NCBI GenBank assembly: GCA_013407085.1
Contig: JACCGJ010000350.1
Span: 1-64,000 of the forward strand
DNA: 64,000 nucleotides
Direction: 5' to 3'
Origin: Atriophallophorus winterbourni
Lineage: Eukaryota; Platyhelminthes; Trematoda; Plagiorchiida; Microphallidae
The first letter of the stretch is position 1. Every line of letters begins with the position of its first letter. The notes under the pieces were generated by a model. That model made no database searches. It saw only the letters and a list, made by a program, of their open reading frames with translations, and was not told where the DNA came from. Shown here piece by piece: positions 11,678 to 21,394 of this stretch. A program made the translations under genes and the position numbers.

Positions 11678-12834
11678 ATGATTCGAAATTCTCGTTTTTG
11701 CCTTTTCTCTAGCTGCAACAAGAAGGTTTCCAAAGGTATAGAATGCGACGTGTGCCTGCGTTGGGCTCATCCCAAATGCTGTGGACTGTCGTCAGCACAA
11801 TTTAAGGTTTATGCGGTCAATCGATGGCTTACATGGCTATGTGCTGACTGCATGAAGTCCGTGGAAACTTTGGTTGAGGAGCGTAAGCGTCTCTAGAAAC
11901 GTAAGCGTTCTCCACGTCCATCTCCGAAACCCAAAACGTTTGCCGAAGTAGCTAGGTCAGTGGTCCCGTCTACCTCAAGCCAGCATACCACTCCTTTGAG
12001 AACACAGAAGACGAAATCATCGCCATCCTCCTGTCCTTCAAAGGCTCCATGGAAAAAGTTAAAGAAAATAGGGGTGTTCACATTAGCCCGACTAAGGACG
12101 TTCGCGCTCTAGCTCGGGAAGTCCACCATTTAGGAAAAGTGGTTGCTGAGCTGCAAGCCAGAAAACAAGTTAGCTCAACACGGGCTAAAAATGTCCTGAT
12201 TTCAACGCAGGCTGAGCCTTTTATCTGAGAATCAAAGGCTCGTAAGCACAGCGATCGGAGAAAGGTTATCGACCTACTCCGTGATTCAGGCATGAGACCG
12301 ACTACTCCGCTGAAGCGAGTTCACAGGGTCGGGAAATGGAGGGGTGGCCCAAATGACGCATCTACCAGATCGCCGCGGCCAATTGTAGTCGAATTCACAA
12401 AGCAATGTGATCGCGACTACTTCCTTTCGAAAGCAGAGAAGCTTAACTGCGTCGAGGGAAAATGCGTCGTACAACCTGACACCCCGGCACACCTGAAAAC
12501 TTCTAGCCCAATTAGAGCTAGAAAGTCAAAGTTAGCTGTAACTCGTAGCTCACCAAATTCGCTCCAGAGTCGAAGCTTAGAAAATGACAACAGTGTGGCG
12601 ATGACGCTAACACAGGAGAATTTTACTCCAACATTGAAGTGCGCCACTGTCGTGCTTCGTCCTTTAGAGGATGAATCGTGGATGAGTTGTAGTGACTCAG
12701 ACCATGAAGATGGAACTAGATGCCAAGAGTTGTCGTCTGCTTCAAAAACGAATGCTGTATCTCTTGATGAAATTCAGCCTTCAAAAAACGCGAAGCAGCC
12801 TCGGGCATTACGCCCGAGGACAAAGAGCTCTTAG
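11678..12834 (+). pseudogene. LINE A ORF1, PHD-finger and RRM-like protein (broken)
   Basis: Putative RNA-binding ORF1 protein of the LINE ribonucleoprotein. The N-terminus is a PHD-type finger (CNKKVSKGIECDVCLRWAHP, then CCGL, WLTWLCADC). A basic serine- and proline-rich middle follows. The C-terminal half has an RRM-like stretch (RVHRVGKWRG, RPIVVEFTKQCDRDYFLSKA). Breaks: a TAG at 11894-11896, a frame change near 12070-12110 and a TGA near 12227. The last segment, from 12292, is open to the TAG at 12832-12834. PHD-bearing ORF1 proteins are known in CR1-like LINEs. The ORF1 end overlaps ORF2, which lies in the -1 frame (see 12783-12819). Confidence 0.8.
12783..12819 (+). promoter_or_regulatory. 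-1 ribosomal frameshift signal (slippery heptamer plus hairpin), LINE A
   Basis: In the ORF1 frame, codons TCA AAA AAC give the heptamer A_AAA_AAC (12783-12789). A 9-nt spacer leads to a perfect 8-bp hairpin, cctcgggc / gcccgagg (12799-12806 with 12812-12819), with the 5-nt loop attac. ORF2 is in the -1 frame and is open across the site, without an obvious ATG. Function is inferred. Confidence 0.75.
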
Positions 12835-15503
12835 GTAGCCCTAACACCGGGAGTCTGGCCCCACATGATAGTGCTCTTCTGTTCTATACAAACGCTTGTA
12901 GCATAAGAAATAAATGGGCTGAACTCCTCTGTAGAGTTGACGACACCAACTACAAAATTGTGGGTGTCACGGAATCATGGTTGTCTCATGATGACCACAT
13001 ACAAGCTTTAATCACAAATAGGTTTAGCGCCGTAAGAAGCGATCGACCCCTGGGTAAGCTAGCAGGAGGGGCGTTGCTCCTTATTGATAACGCTATTCCC
13101 TTCGAGAAAAGTATTTCTTTTTCTACAACGAACGTGCAGATAATATCTGCCTTGCTCATGCATGGATGCACGCGTATAGTTGTAAGCTGCATCTACCGTA
13201 GTCCGAGCACTAGTTTGGAAGAAGATGCTCTTTTGCAAATTCAGCTCTCGTCTCTTTTAGCCGTAGCACCACGTGTTGTAATCTTCGGCGATTTTAATCT
13301 ACCCGAAATAAACTGGGAGTACCAAACCTCACATGCCCCAGGAGTCGCGAACGATTTTCTGGACTGGTTACACTCCCATGCACTTTACCAACACGTAAAC
13401 GAACCAACTAGATTCCGCGAGGGTCAGTCTCCGTCTATTCTTGACCTAGTTATTTCAACTTCTGAAAGCGGTATACAAAATTTGGTCTTACTGCCACCAC
13501 TAGGAAAGAGCGACCACGTAGTGTTAGCCTGCGAGTTACTTCTGTCATTTGGTAAACCCCCACTTAAGATGTCTCGAAGCTTCCATAGGATCGACCCTGC
13601 TTCCCTATTACAGGCAGCAGCGCTACTCCCATGGCAAAACATTGACCATGTGGATGGGATGTGGGGGCAGATCAAGAAAAACATCCTTCAACTTCAGGAT
13701 CGATTCGCTCCTCTCTTACCCGTTCGCAAAAAAGGTAAACCTCAATGGTGGTCAGCCTCAGTTTCCCGTAGCGTACGTCACCGCGACGCAAAATGGAGGC
13801 GTTATAAGCTTACTCCCTCATGTGGGACTTGGGCCCGTTACAAAGAAGCGCGAAACATAGCTGTTTCCAAGATACGTGGAGCAAAGATTTCTTTCGAAAT
13901 GAGACTCGCTCAAGAGGCCCATACTCATCCGAAACGTTACTACAGCTACGTTCAATCTAAAGGGTCAACACGAAAAGGTGTAGGTACCTTGAGAAGGGAC
14001 GATGGCTCAGCCGTCATTGCAAGCACTGAAAAGGCTCAATTGTTTTCCTCGCATTTTCAAGGAGTACAACGCCGAGATTATAACTCGAACGTCTCTGCGC
14101 CATCACTTCAATGTGTACTCGCTAATCGCCCCCTTTGCACTGACCTTACATTCGAGATACACAATGTCGAGAATATATTGGCCAGCCTAGCTTACAACAA
14201 GTCGGCAGGGCCCGATAGCATCCATCCACGAATGATCAGACTGCTAGCGCCTATATTAGCTGTGCCGATCACAGAACTTTTCACATCATCCCTCAGTCAG
14301 GGTACCCTTCCTTTGGACTGGAGAACAGCCGTTGTAGTGCCTATCCATAAGGGAGGAGCTTCCTCGGCGGTCAAAAATTACCGCCCGGTTAGCCTCACTA
14401 GTGTACTATGTAAGGTTATGGAAAGATTGATCCGCGATAAAATATGTGGATATCTAACCAAACACTCTCTTTTGAATGGCGCACAACACGGCTTCCTAAA
14501 AGGTAGGTCATGTCTGACAAATTTGTTGAGCTTTCTAAATGAGGTTACTAAGAGAATGGATGATGGTATTGCTGTAGAAGTCTTCTATCTCGACTTTAGT
14601 AAGGCTTTTGATTCAGTCAACCATAGGCTCTTGCTTCTCAAACTCTCAGCCATAGGAGTATCAGGGAACCTTCTGAGCTGGATTCGAGCATTCCTTAGCG
14701 ACCGTTCCTTTACTGTCAGGGTAGATGATACTTACTCCGCAAGTGCGCATGTAACGAGTGGGGTTCCCCAGGGCTCAGTCTTGGGGCCGTTGCTGTTCCT
14801 CATCTTCATTGATGATCTAGCCAACCAACTGCGCTCACCCTGTTATATGTTTGCTGACGACGTTAAAATTGTCGGTAGGTCGGATAACTCCGATCTGATA
14901 AGTGATGTGGAAGCTGTAACAGCATGGGCGGGTAAGTGGGACCTTCCCCTTAACCTAGATAAGAGTCACTTGCTCTCTACACTAGCAGGCAACATGATTG
15001 TGTCTACGCCCTCAGCTCACACGGAGTTCCGTAGGGTAAAGTCTACTAAGGACCTAGGAATCGTAGTCTCCGCAAACTTTAAGTGGGCTGACCAATGTGC
15101 TGCTGCAGCTCAAAGGGCCAGGAGGGAACTCTTTTGACTACGTTCAGCCCTCACTTGCAGAAAAGCTGAGGTGCTATTGCCCCTCTACAAGGCAATAGTA
15201 AGGCCACATTTAGAATACTGTATCCAGGCTTGGAAGCCGTATTACCAGAAGGATATAGTGCAGCTAGAAAAGGTACAGAAGCTGGCCACTCGCATGATCG
15301 AGGGGTTAGCATACACCAACTATGAAAATCGTCTATTAACACTAGGACTTTTCTCACTTAGGAGAAGGCAACTTAGGGGGGATCTTATAGAGAACGCGTG
15401 GAACTCACTTCCCGCAGAACTAATCTTGGCAACTTCAGTAATTGCGTTCAAACATGGGCTGGACGAACGGTGGCAGGTGTTCTTCCCGGAGCATTACCCT
15501 TAA
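12790..15503 (+). pseudogene. LINE A ORF2: APE-type endonuclease and reverse transcriptase (one stop, one deletion)
   Basis: Nicks target DNA and reverse-transcribes the element RNA. The frame is open from the ORF1 overlap through 15134. Endonuclease: YTNACSIRNKW, GVTESWL, SCIYRSPS, IFGDFNLPEINW, and GKSDHVV (about 13508). Reverse transcriptase: PIHKGGASSAVKNYRPVSLT, YLDFSKAFDSVNH, SGVPQGSVLGPLLF and the catalytic FADD at about 14850. A TGA at 15135-15137 interrupts the thumb region. The C-terminal part (15138-15503) lacks roughly 60 residues compared with LINE Q (RGDLIE joins directly to NAWNSLP). No initiation codon is found at the start, consistent with expression as an ORF1 fusion. Confidence 0.9.
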
Positions 15504-15640
15504 GACTAAATCCCTCATTTTTATGATAAAAAAACTCAAAAATATTCGAAAAACATTTTGAAACACAAAAAAGAGTTTTTTTTCATTTTTCCGCATTTGT
15601 GGAAATAAACTGTTGTCCATCGTCTTTTTATTCGATTGGA

Positions 15641-16637
15641 CATGCAATATGCATAACACTCTCACCTTTCGGTGATGAGATATATCCCATCTTCCATTCA
15701 CAGTTACTCACGCCTGTGTTACTTACGAATCAATCCTGGTGGTGATGGGTGTTTTCAAGCACACCTCCGAAAGAATCTAGGCACTCGTTTCGACTTGGTC
15801 GACTATCGCCCTGTGATACTGATACTGATACCCGTGTTCCTTATCCAGTTTTTTCCTCATCATTTTCCTGTGATATTTTTTGTTTGTTCTCTAAATTGAA
15901 AATAACATTTTAACTAAATTTTTAATCTGTGAGAGTTTTCTTTCCCGAACATTGTTCCTTTGTTTAACTGCACTTGGGATTCCGCACATTTTGATTTGTC
16001 CGTAACCCCTGTTTACCGTTATTGAAAAACGGTAATTTTTGTGCTCTCAACTGAGCTGTTTGACTGCCGTTTATTAGACACGTTGGGTTTGCATTAAAAC
16101 CTCAATGGTGTTCAATAATTCAATAGTGTATTACGGCATAAAAAAGCTAAGAGCTTGTACAAACCGCAGGATAGATAGAGCGGTGGGTCGAAAAAGCGAA
16201 GAGAGAAGTGTTTGAGTTTACAAGGCCTTATAGCGGTCCTCATTCGCGTTTAGCCTGCACCATCAATGGATTTTTGTGGCATTTGGACAGGTAGGGCGTC
16301 AACCCGGGACACAGCTACCCACCACATCCTCCGGAACAGGGTCAGTTGAAACTGCGTGTATACGGACTTCCGATACTGTGATCTGGAAGAGCAATGAAAC
16401 TGACAAAGAGTTAGCGGGGTTGTGAGGAAAATGCAAATGGCACAGAAAGAGAACTTACCGTTGCCACGAGCTAGTGAGTTTTGGGGAAAAAATGCGGCAG
16501 GGTTTGTGAAAAAAATGAAATAGTGTTTACGATGTACTTGTATCTTGGGAGTGGGAGATTTTATGGATGTGAGAATCGAGGAGACCTTTGAATGAACCGA
16601 GAGAAGCGACCTCAAAAAGCCTGCCTGGAATAGTGTT
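15641..16637. other. Unassigned region between LINE A and LINE C
   Basis: The left part (about 15660-15800) resembles a LINE 3' untranslated tail (ggtgatgggtgttttcaagc). The right part, from about 16250, is probably the 3' untranslated region of minus-strand LINE C. A short inverted repeat, accgttattgaaaaacggt, lies near 16014. No convincing coding sequence. Confidence 0.4.
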
Positions 16638-17595
16638 TCACTGACTGCATACTCTCACAGAGAAAAAACTGTGTCGACATTCAAGCCTGCTCTGTTGATG
16701 TAACAGTTTGAGCTCATGTCCTCGGAGGTTAGTGCTTGGAGAGGGAACGAATAGGGAGTTGCATGGATGGGAGGGGTCAGTCAAGATCCGGTGGGTAAGT
16801 AACATGTCACCGCGGTGAAGACGGTAGGTAACGGAGAATATATCTAAACTGCGTAACCTTTCCTCGTAAGACATGTTATGCATACCACGGACAAGCTTTG
16901 TCGCACGTCTCTGGGCTTTTTCGAGAAGGGACACGTCTTTGCATAGCCAAGGCTGCCAAGCCTGTACTGCGTATTCCAAGTGTGGACGGATGTAGACATT
17001 CAGCAGTGTCGGGAAGAGAAACCGGTCAAACCTGCCTAAAGCGCGGCGAAGTAAGCCAGTGTTGCGATTGGCTACTGCTGCGGCTCGTTCGCATTGCGTG
17101 GTGCAACCGAGATCGTGCTGGATGATGATGCCGAGATCCTTTTCTTGTCGAACACTCTGAAGTACTGTTGAGCCCAAACTGTAAGCGACCGGATCTGAGT
17201 GTCGGATGGGAAGAACGCTACACTTGGAGGTGCTAAATGGGAGATGATTCCTCAAAGACCAGCTGTGTAAACGATCTAAGTCATCTTGTAGGACGTGTGA
17301 ATCCCTTGGCGATTTGAATGAGCGCCAGATTTTGACATCGTCCCCAAATAGGAGGAACGGCGATTCAATGTTTTGGCCAATATCATTGATGAAAATGATG
17401 AAGAGTCGGGGACCAAGAACAGAGCCTTGTGGCAGACCGCACTTAATTGGGAAGCGGGCAGAATAGCAGTCACGCACACGAACACAGAGGGAGCGGTCGC
17501 GAAGAAAGTACTTCATCCAGGACAATAAGGATGACCTAACGCCGCAGGCAGCGAGTTTAAGTAAAAGAATGTCGTGGTCGACCTGTATTCGATTA
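16638..17595 (-). pseudogene. LINE C: CR1-like reverse transcriptase, 5'-truncated
   Basis: On the minus strand the frame enters at about 17595 inside the palm (VDHDILLLKLAACGVRSSLL) and runs without a stop to the natural end near 16638. Motifs: CGLPQGSVLGPRLFIIFIND, then FGDDVKIW where FADD is usual. The thumb and C-terminal region follow: RPHLEYAVQAWQPWL, KAQRRATKLVRGM, SRLECRHSFFSVRV. The A to G change beside the catalytic aspartates would probably impair activity. Endonuclease and ORF1 are absent, as expected for 5' truncation during target-primed reverse transcription. Confidence 0.88.
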
Positions 17596-18439
17596 CCGTT
17601 GAGTACAGTGTAAATTGACGTATTGTTCTGATTTGGGATCGATTCGTAGACGATCGTCGATCCGATAAGAATCTAGTGGCATGTAGCAGGCAACTAGTTT
17701 CCGTGACAGAAAATATCCCTCAGTGACGATTTGGTCGCTACAATGTTTTTGCTATTTTTAGTTTCTTATTAGTCAAAATTGAGAAATAGGGTATGCCAGT
17801 TGGTGTCTAATTTTCTCTTGAAGCTTAACACGTTAGTGAGGTTTATAATATTTTCTGGGAGCTTATTCTTGTGATTATCGACTTGGTTGGTGAAACTTTC
17901 TCACGTACCAGCAGTAATATTATATTGTGTGAGACCTGCAGGGGACCGAAAAGTATAAGTCTGCACTACACGCAATGCAGTAAAAATGGAATGAACTCAC
18001 TAAAATACCAGAGGAGTTAATGTTCAATGTCATATTCAGTGAAGTCCAAGGATAGCGAGATAATCCACACAGGAAAGTCCAAGAGATGGAATCCAAGGTG
18101 CAGAATGCGCTAAAATGTTGGAGGACCCGTTAATCACAATGCTCGCACGCATCGACGCACACAAACTTCGCAATCACGGAAAAAGACAAAGTCCGAGTGT
18201 TTGAAAATATATTACACACCAAAAAGTATATTATACGGGTATTAATTCGAATGAAGTATAGATGACCTAAATTCGAAAAACCACACAAGGTTAAATGGTG
18301 TATGGACAAAATACGAAGATACAAAATGAAAGTAGTTCACTACAATACTCCTCAACCAGAGCGTTATTTAGTCTTGATGGAAAGATAACATACACTCGAA
18401 ATGTTCATGAGGTCACATAGTCAGCAAGACGTTTGGGCC
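17596..18439. other. Unassigned region
   Basis: AT-rich, with no coding match. By position it could hold the 3' untranslated sequence or LTR of the minus-strand Gypsy to its right, but no second copy of it exists in the window to define an LTR. Confidence 0.35.
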
Positions 18440-20260
18440 AATGCACATACCTACCCGTTTAAATTTGAATGGCGTGGAAGGGACCGGAGGATTGGGATGA
18501 ACATGGGGAGGTAGGCACATGAGGATTACACGGCGGTTGTGATTGAGGATTAATGACGCTTGATGGATTTGGCGGATTACGCTCAAGGAAAGCTGGTTTT
18601 AGACGATCAATAGAACCAGTGTCACGTTGGCTATTTACATCCAATACGAGGTTAATTGATCTCCGTTGGTGGATATTGCGATTTCGAGGAGTCGTAAAAC
18701 CCAACTTGGAAATAAACGATCGCCAGCGAGTATTGTAATCTGATACTGGCAAGACACAACGAGTTCACCTGGAAGACACAAGGTAGATCTAAAAACTAGC
18801 TCTACGGCTAAGCATTGCATGTCTTGTTTGACATTAGAACGAATTCCAAGAAGAAAAAGTAACAAATTCTCAGTCAATCTATTAGGATCGGGCTGACAAG
18901 CTAAAGAGTCTTTGAGTTGCGTTCAACCAATCCTTTATTGTCGGGGTTGCAGGCGGTGGTTCGGATGTGCTGACCGTCAAGGAGTCGAGTCAAATTTCGG
19001 AACAATGTTGATTGAAACTGAGCGCCACGCTCGGCTGTGATGATAGATGGTGTGCCAAAATTGGCAATCAAGTGTTCGACGAAGTCGCGAATTACAGTTT
19101 CAGAAAATGTGTCTTGATCGGAACAGCAAACAACTATCGAGTAAAGCAATCAATCGCCGTTAGGTTGAATGAATATCCGTTCGACGATGGCATAGGACCA
19201 ACGAGGTCAAGATGCACACGAGGGAATCGACTGTTTGGATGCCTAAAGGGGATTTTAGGTGTGATAGTATGTCGAGATATTTTATTCTTTTGACAAGGAA
19301 TGCAATGCTAGACACAGGCTTGTATATCCTTATTCATGGACTGCCAAACAAATCGATTAGCCTCACGTTGGCGCGCTTTCTATGCTCAGACATTGAATGA
19401 AATTGATCGAAAATGGCACGTCGCAGAGAAGAAGGAACAAGTGGTCTAGGTTTCCCTGTCGAAAGCATCGGCGTTTGGTGACACGATTTGCTGCAAATTC
19501 AGGGATCGAACCTTCGCGAATTCGGTTTTGTCATTCTCAGTTTGATGGTTAGCCAAAATGGAGAGATCGAATCGTGTGCTTGTAGACTAAACAAAATGTC
19601 AGGTCTCGATAAAGCATCGACAATCAAGTTCGCCTCTACTTTGACGTAACAAATATCAGTAGATAATTAAGAAATATAATCCAGGTATCGAAACACGCGC
19701 GGTGAATGACGATCGAGGTGAAATGCTGAATAAACATTAGCGGTTTGTGATGCGTAAAAATGATGACGTCACGACCTTCCAATTGGTGACGAAAATGCCA
19801 TATGGGTAAGTATATTGCAAGTACTTCATGGCCAAATTTGCAGTAGAGTGGTTTGTGCCGGATTAGGCTTTTGCAAAAAAATAAATAAATAAATAAATAT
19901 TTTATTCTTGGAATTCCAAGGCATGCTAGGCATGATCGATAATGCCAATGGACGGACCGTGTTCTTATGTTGTTGTTGTAAAACAGCTCCAACAGCAGAA
20001 TTGGAGGCATCGGTCGTCAATGATAGAATAAGGGGCGGGTCGGGTCTGGATCAATGAAAAAAAGTTCAATGGCACTGCAAAGAGCATTCTTGGATGCGGC
20101 AAACGCTTCAAGTGCCTCTGACAAAAGCTGGAGTTATTCTGCTTTGGAGTTGAACAAATTAGTCATCAGTGCAATGATTTCTGCATGGTTTTGAATAAAA
20201 CGGCGGTAGAAGTTGATCATACCTATACAACTTGGCAACTGAGTGACCGTTGTTGACCAC
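18440..20260 (-). mobile_element. Gypsy D: decayed Ty3/Gypsy pol fragment
   Basis: Read on the minus strand: reverse transcriptase thumb (about 20220, GMINFYRRFIQNHAEIIAL), RNase H (TTDASNSAVGAVLQQQ; FGHEVLAIYLPIWHFRHQLE), the integrase core (DFVEHLIANFGTPSIITAER, NPDNKGLVERNSKTL), an integrase tail (ENLLLFLLGIRSNVKQDM) and a C-terminal stretch (DTGSIDRLKPAFLE). Frameshifts and stops separate the blocks. Integrase has ITAERGAQF where ITTDRGAQF-like sequence is usual, so the second catalytic aspartate seems lost. The RNase H part is split by a small LINE fragment (19873-19945). The style matches the CsRn1 group. Confidence 0.85.
19873..19945 (-). mobile_element. Tiny 5'-truncated LINE 3' end (hairpin-tail family)
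   Basis: On the minus strand: atcgatcatgcctagcatgc, then cttggaattccaag, then AATAAA and a (TTTA)n tail. It lies inside the RNase H region of Gypsy D, splitting RPLAL from the rest. It is the shortest example of the 3' end also seen at 33336-33400 and 49180-49248. Confidence 0.75.
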
Positions 20261-20600
20261 AGTCAACTGTCAACTGCTGTGCGGGTGCATTTTGTTGCTC
20301 TGACACTTCTGGTCATATCTGCGCCAAATCTGCTCGGATTTATCCCATTCCAAGAATCCTGAGATACTTTCCATCATATCTATTGAAACTTATTCGTTTT
20401 GCTCTTGTCAAATGATTATCAGCAAAGTTGCCATATCAGCGTTAATATCTCATTTTGCTCACGCGCGCAAACTTTTACATTCGCTTACTCTTCTACGGTG
20501 TTTGCTATTATTGCGAAGATCGCATCGAGTACCACATTTTAATAACTGTTTCTGCATTCTACCTTGTATGGTTAACGAGTTTTAGTGGATTATTTACTAA
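20261..20600 (+). other. Probable LINE F 5' untranslated region
   Basis: Lies directly before the LINE F ORF1 start at 20601. No coding match, and the border with Gypsy D is uncertain. Confidence 0.35.
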
Positions 20601-20756
20601 ATGGCGAAATCACGCGTTCCGAATCAGCCACAACGACCGTTCGTACAAACGCCAACCACTCAGCCAAACAACCCACTTTAGGCTACTAACATGTTTGAGC
20701 GCATCATGTTATCCAACATACAGACAAAATAATTGATCGATGAATCTGTGAGAGCT
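20601..20756 (+). pseudogene. LINE F ORF1, 5' part, split by Gypsy E
   Basis: Opens with ATG at 20601 (MAKSRVPNQPQRPF) and, with frame changes, leads toward a cysteine-containing finger (CLSASC). It is cut at the duplicated AGCT where Gypsy E inserted. The continuation lies at 24757-25090. The reading frame already contains stops, so the LINE was probably dead, or has decayed since. Confidence 0.5.
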
Positions 20757-21236
20757 TGTCGAGCTTGTACAAACCTATTTTTACTTAACAATTTTTCTGG
20801 TAAAAATCTATTGTACAGTTTTTGATATCTTCAGTTCAATTTGTTCTGACAATACGTTACGTTCAGACGATCGATAGTACTATTGATTTTTCGATTTCCC
20901 GTTAACGTTATTACTCACATTTCATCGATTTTTGTTCGATAACTTAGTGAACACAATTCTTCTGCTGAATACAATTTTGTACATAATCAACTTATCACTT
21001 AACACAATATACTTCTGTTGTGTGCGTTACCCGCGTTCTCGGTCGATCTGGGCTTTGGGAATTCCGTCTCGGGAACGTAACATTGCGAGTAGAAATATTG
21101 AAGTCATTACAAGAACAAGGAATATCCAAAGGAGGATTGCGGATTATATGTACGTGGATCGAAAGAACTGTTAGTGAGTCAGATTGCTTATTTTGGTATT
21201 GCGAGTTTTGTATACTAACTTGACTGGTCCACTACA
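20757..21236 (+). repeat. Gypsy E 5' LTR
   Basis: A 480-bp direct repeat of 24275-24756 with TG...CA ends. It supplies the promoter for the element; no TATA element was confidently placed. Confidence 0.95.
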
Positions 21237-21345
21237 TATTTTTGGTGAGCCCGACTACTACATATTTTTGGTGAGCCCGACTACCACATATTTTTGGTGA
21301 GGTGAGCCCGACTACTACATATTTTTGGTGAGCCCGAGTTTTTTT
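21237..21345 (+). promoter_or_regulatory. Gypsy E primer-binding region, four tandem copies
   Basis: Six bases after the LTR lies TGGTGAGCCCGAC (21243-21255). It matches 12 of 13 positions of the complement of the usual animal tRNA-Trp 3' end with CCA. A roughly 26-bp unit containing it is repeated: second copy at 21269-21281, third at 21295-21312 with a duplicated GGTGA, fourth at 21326-21338. Confidence 0.8.
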
Positions 21346-21394
21346 TCGCACATTCTCCCCATATTTTGATATTTTCAGTCTGTATTTCTTTGCA

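Larger units (their letters stand above)
11577..15640 (+). mobile_element. LINE A: CR1-like non-LTR retrotransposon, nearly full length
   Basis: Contains a PHD-finger ORF1, an overlapping ORF2 (endonuclease plus reverse transcriptase) and an A-rich 3' region after 15503. The left border is an estimate placed before the leader of ORF1; the right border is set in the A/T-rich tail near 15540-15640. No target duplication could be identified. It is the best-preserved complete CR1-like copy in the window, but both frames carry stops. Confidence 0.8.

Noticed and set aside
17276..17485. Small open frames on the other strand and frames of LINE C
   Set aside because: Shadows of the reverse transcriptase frame.
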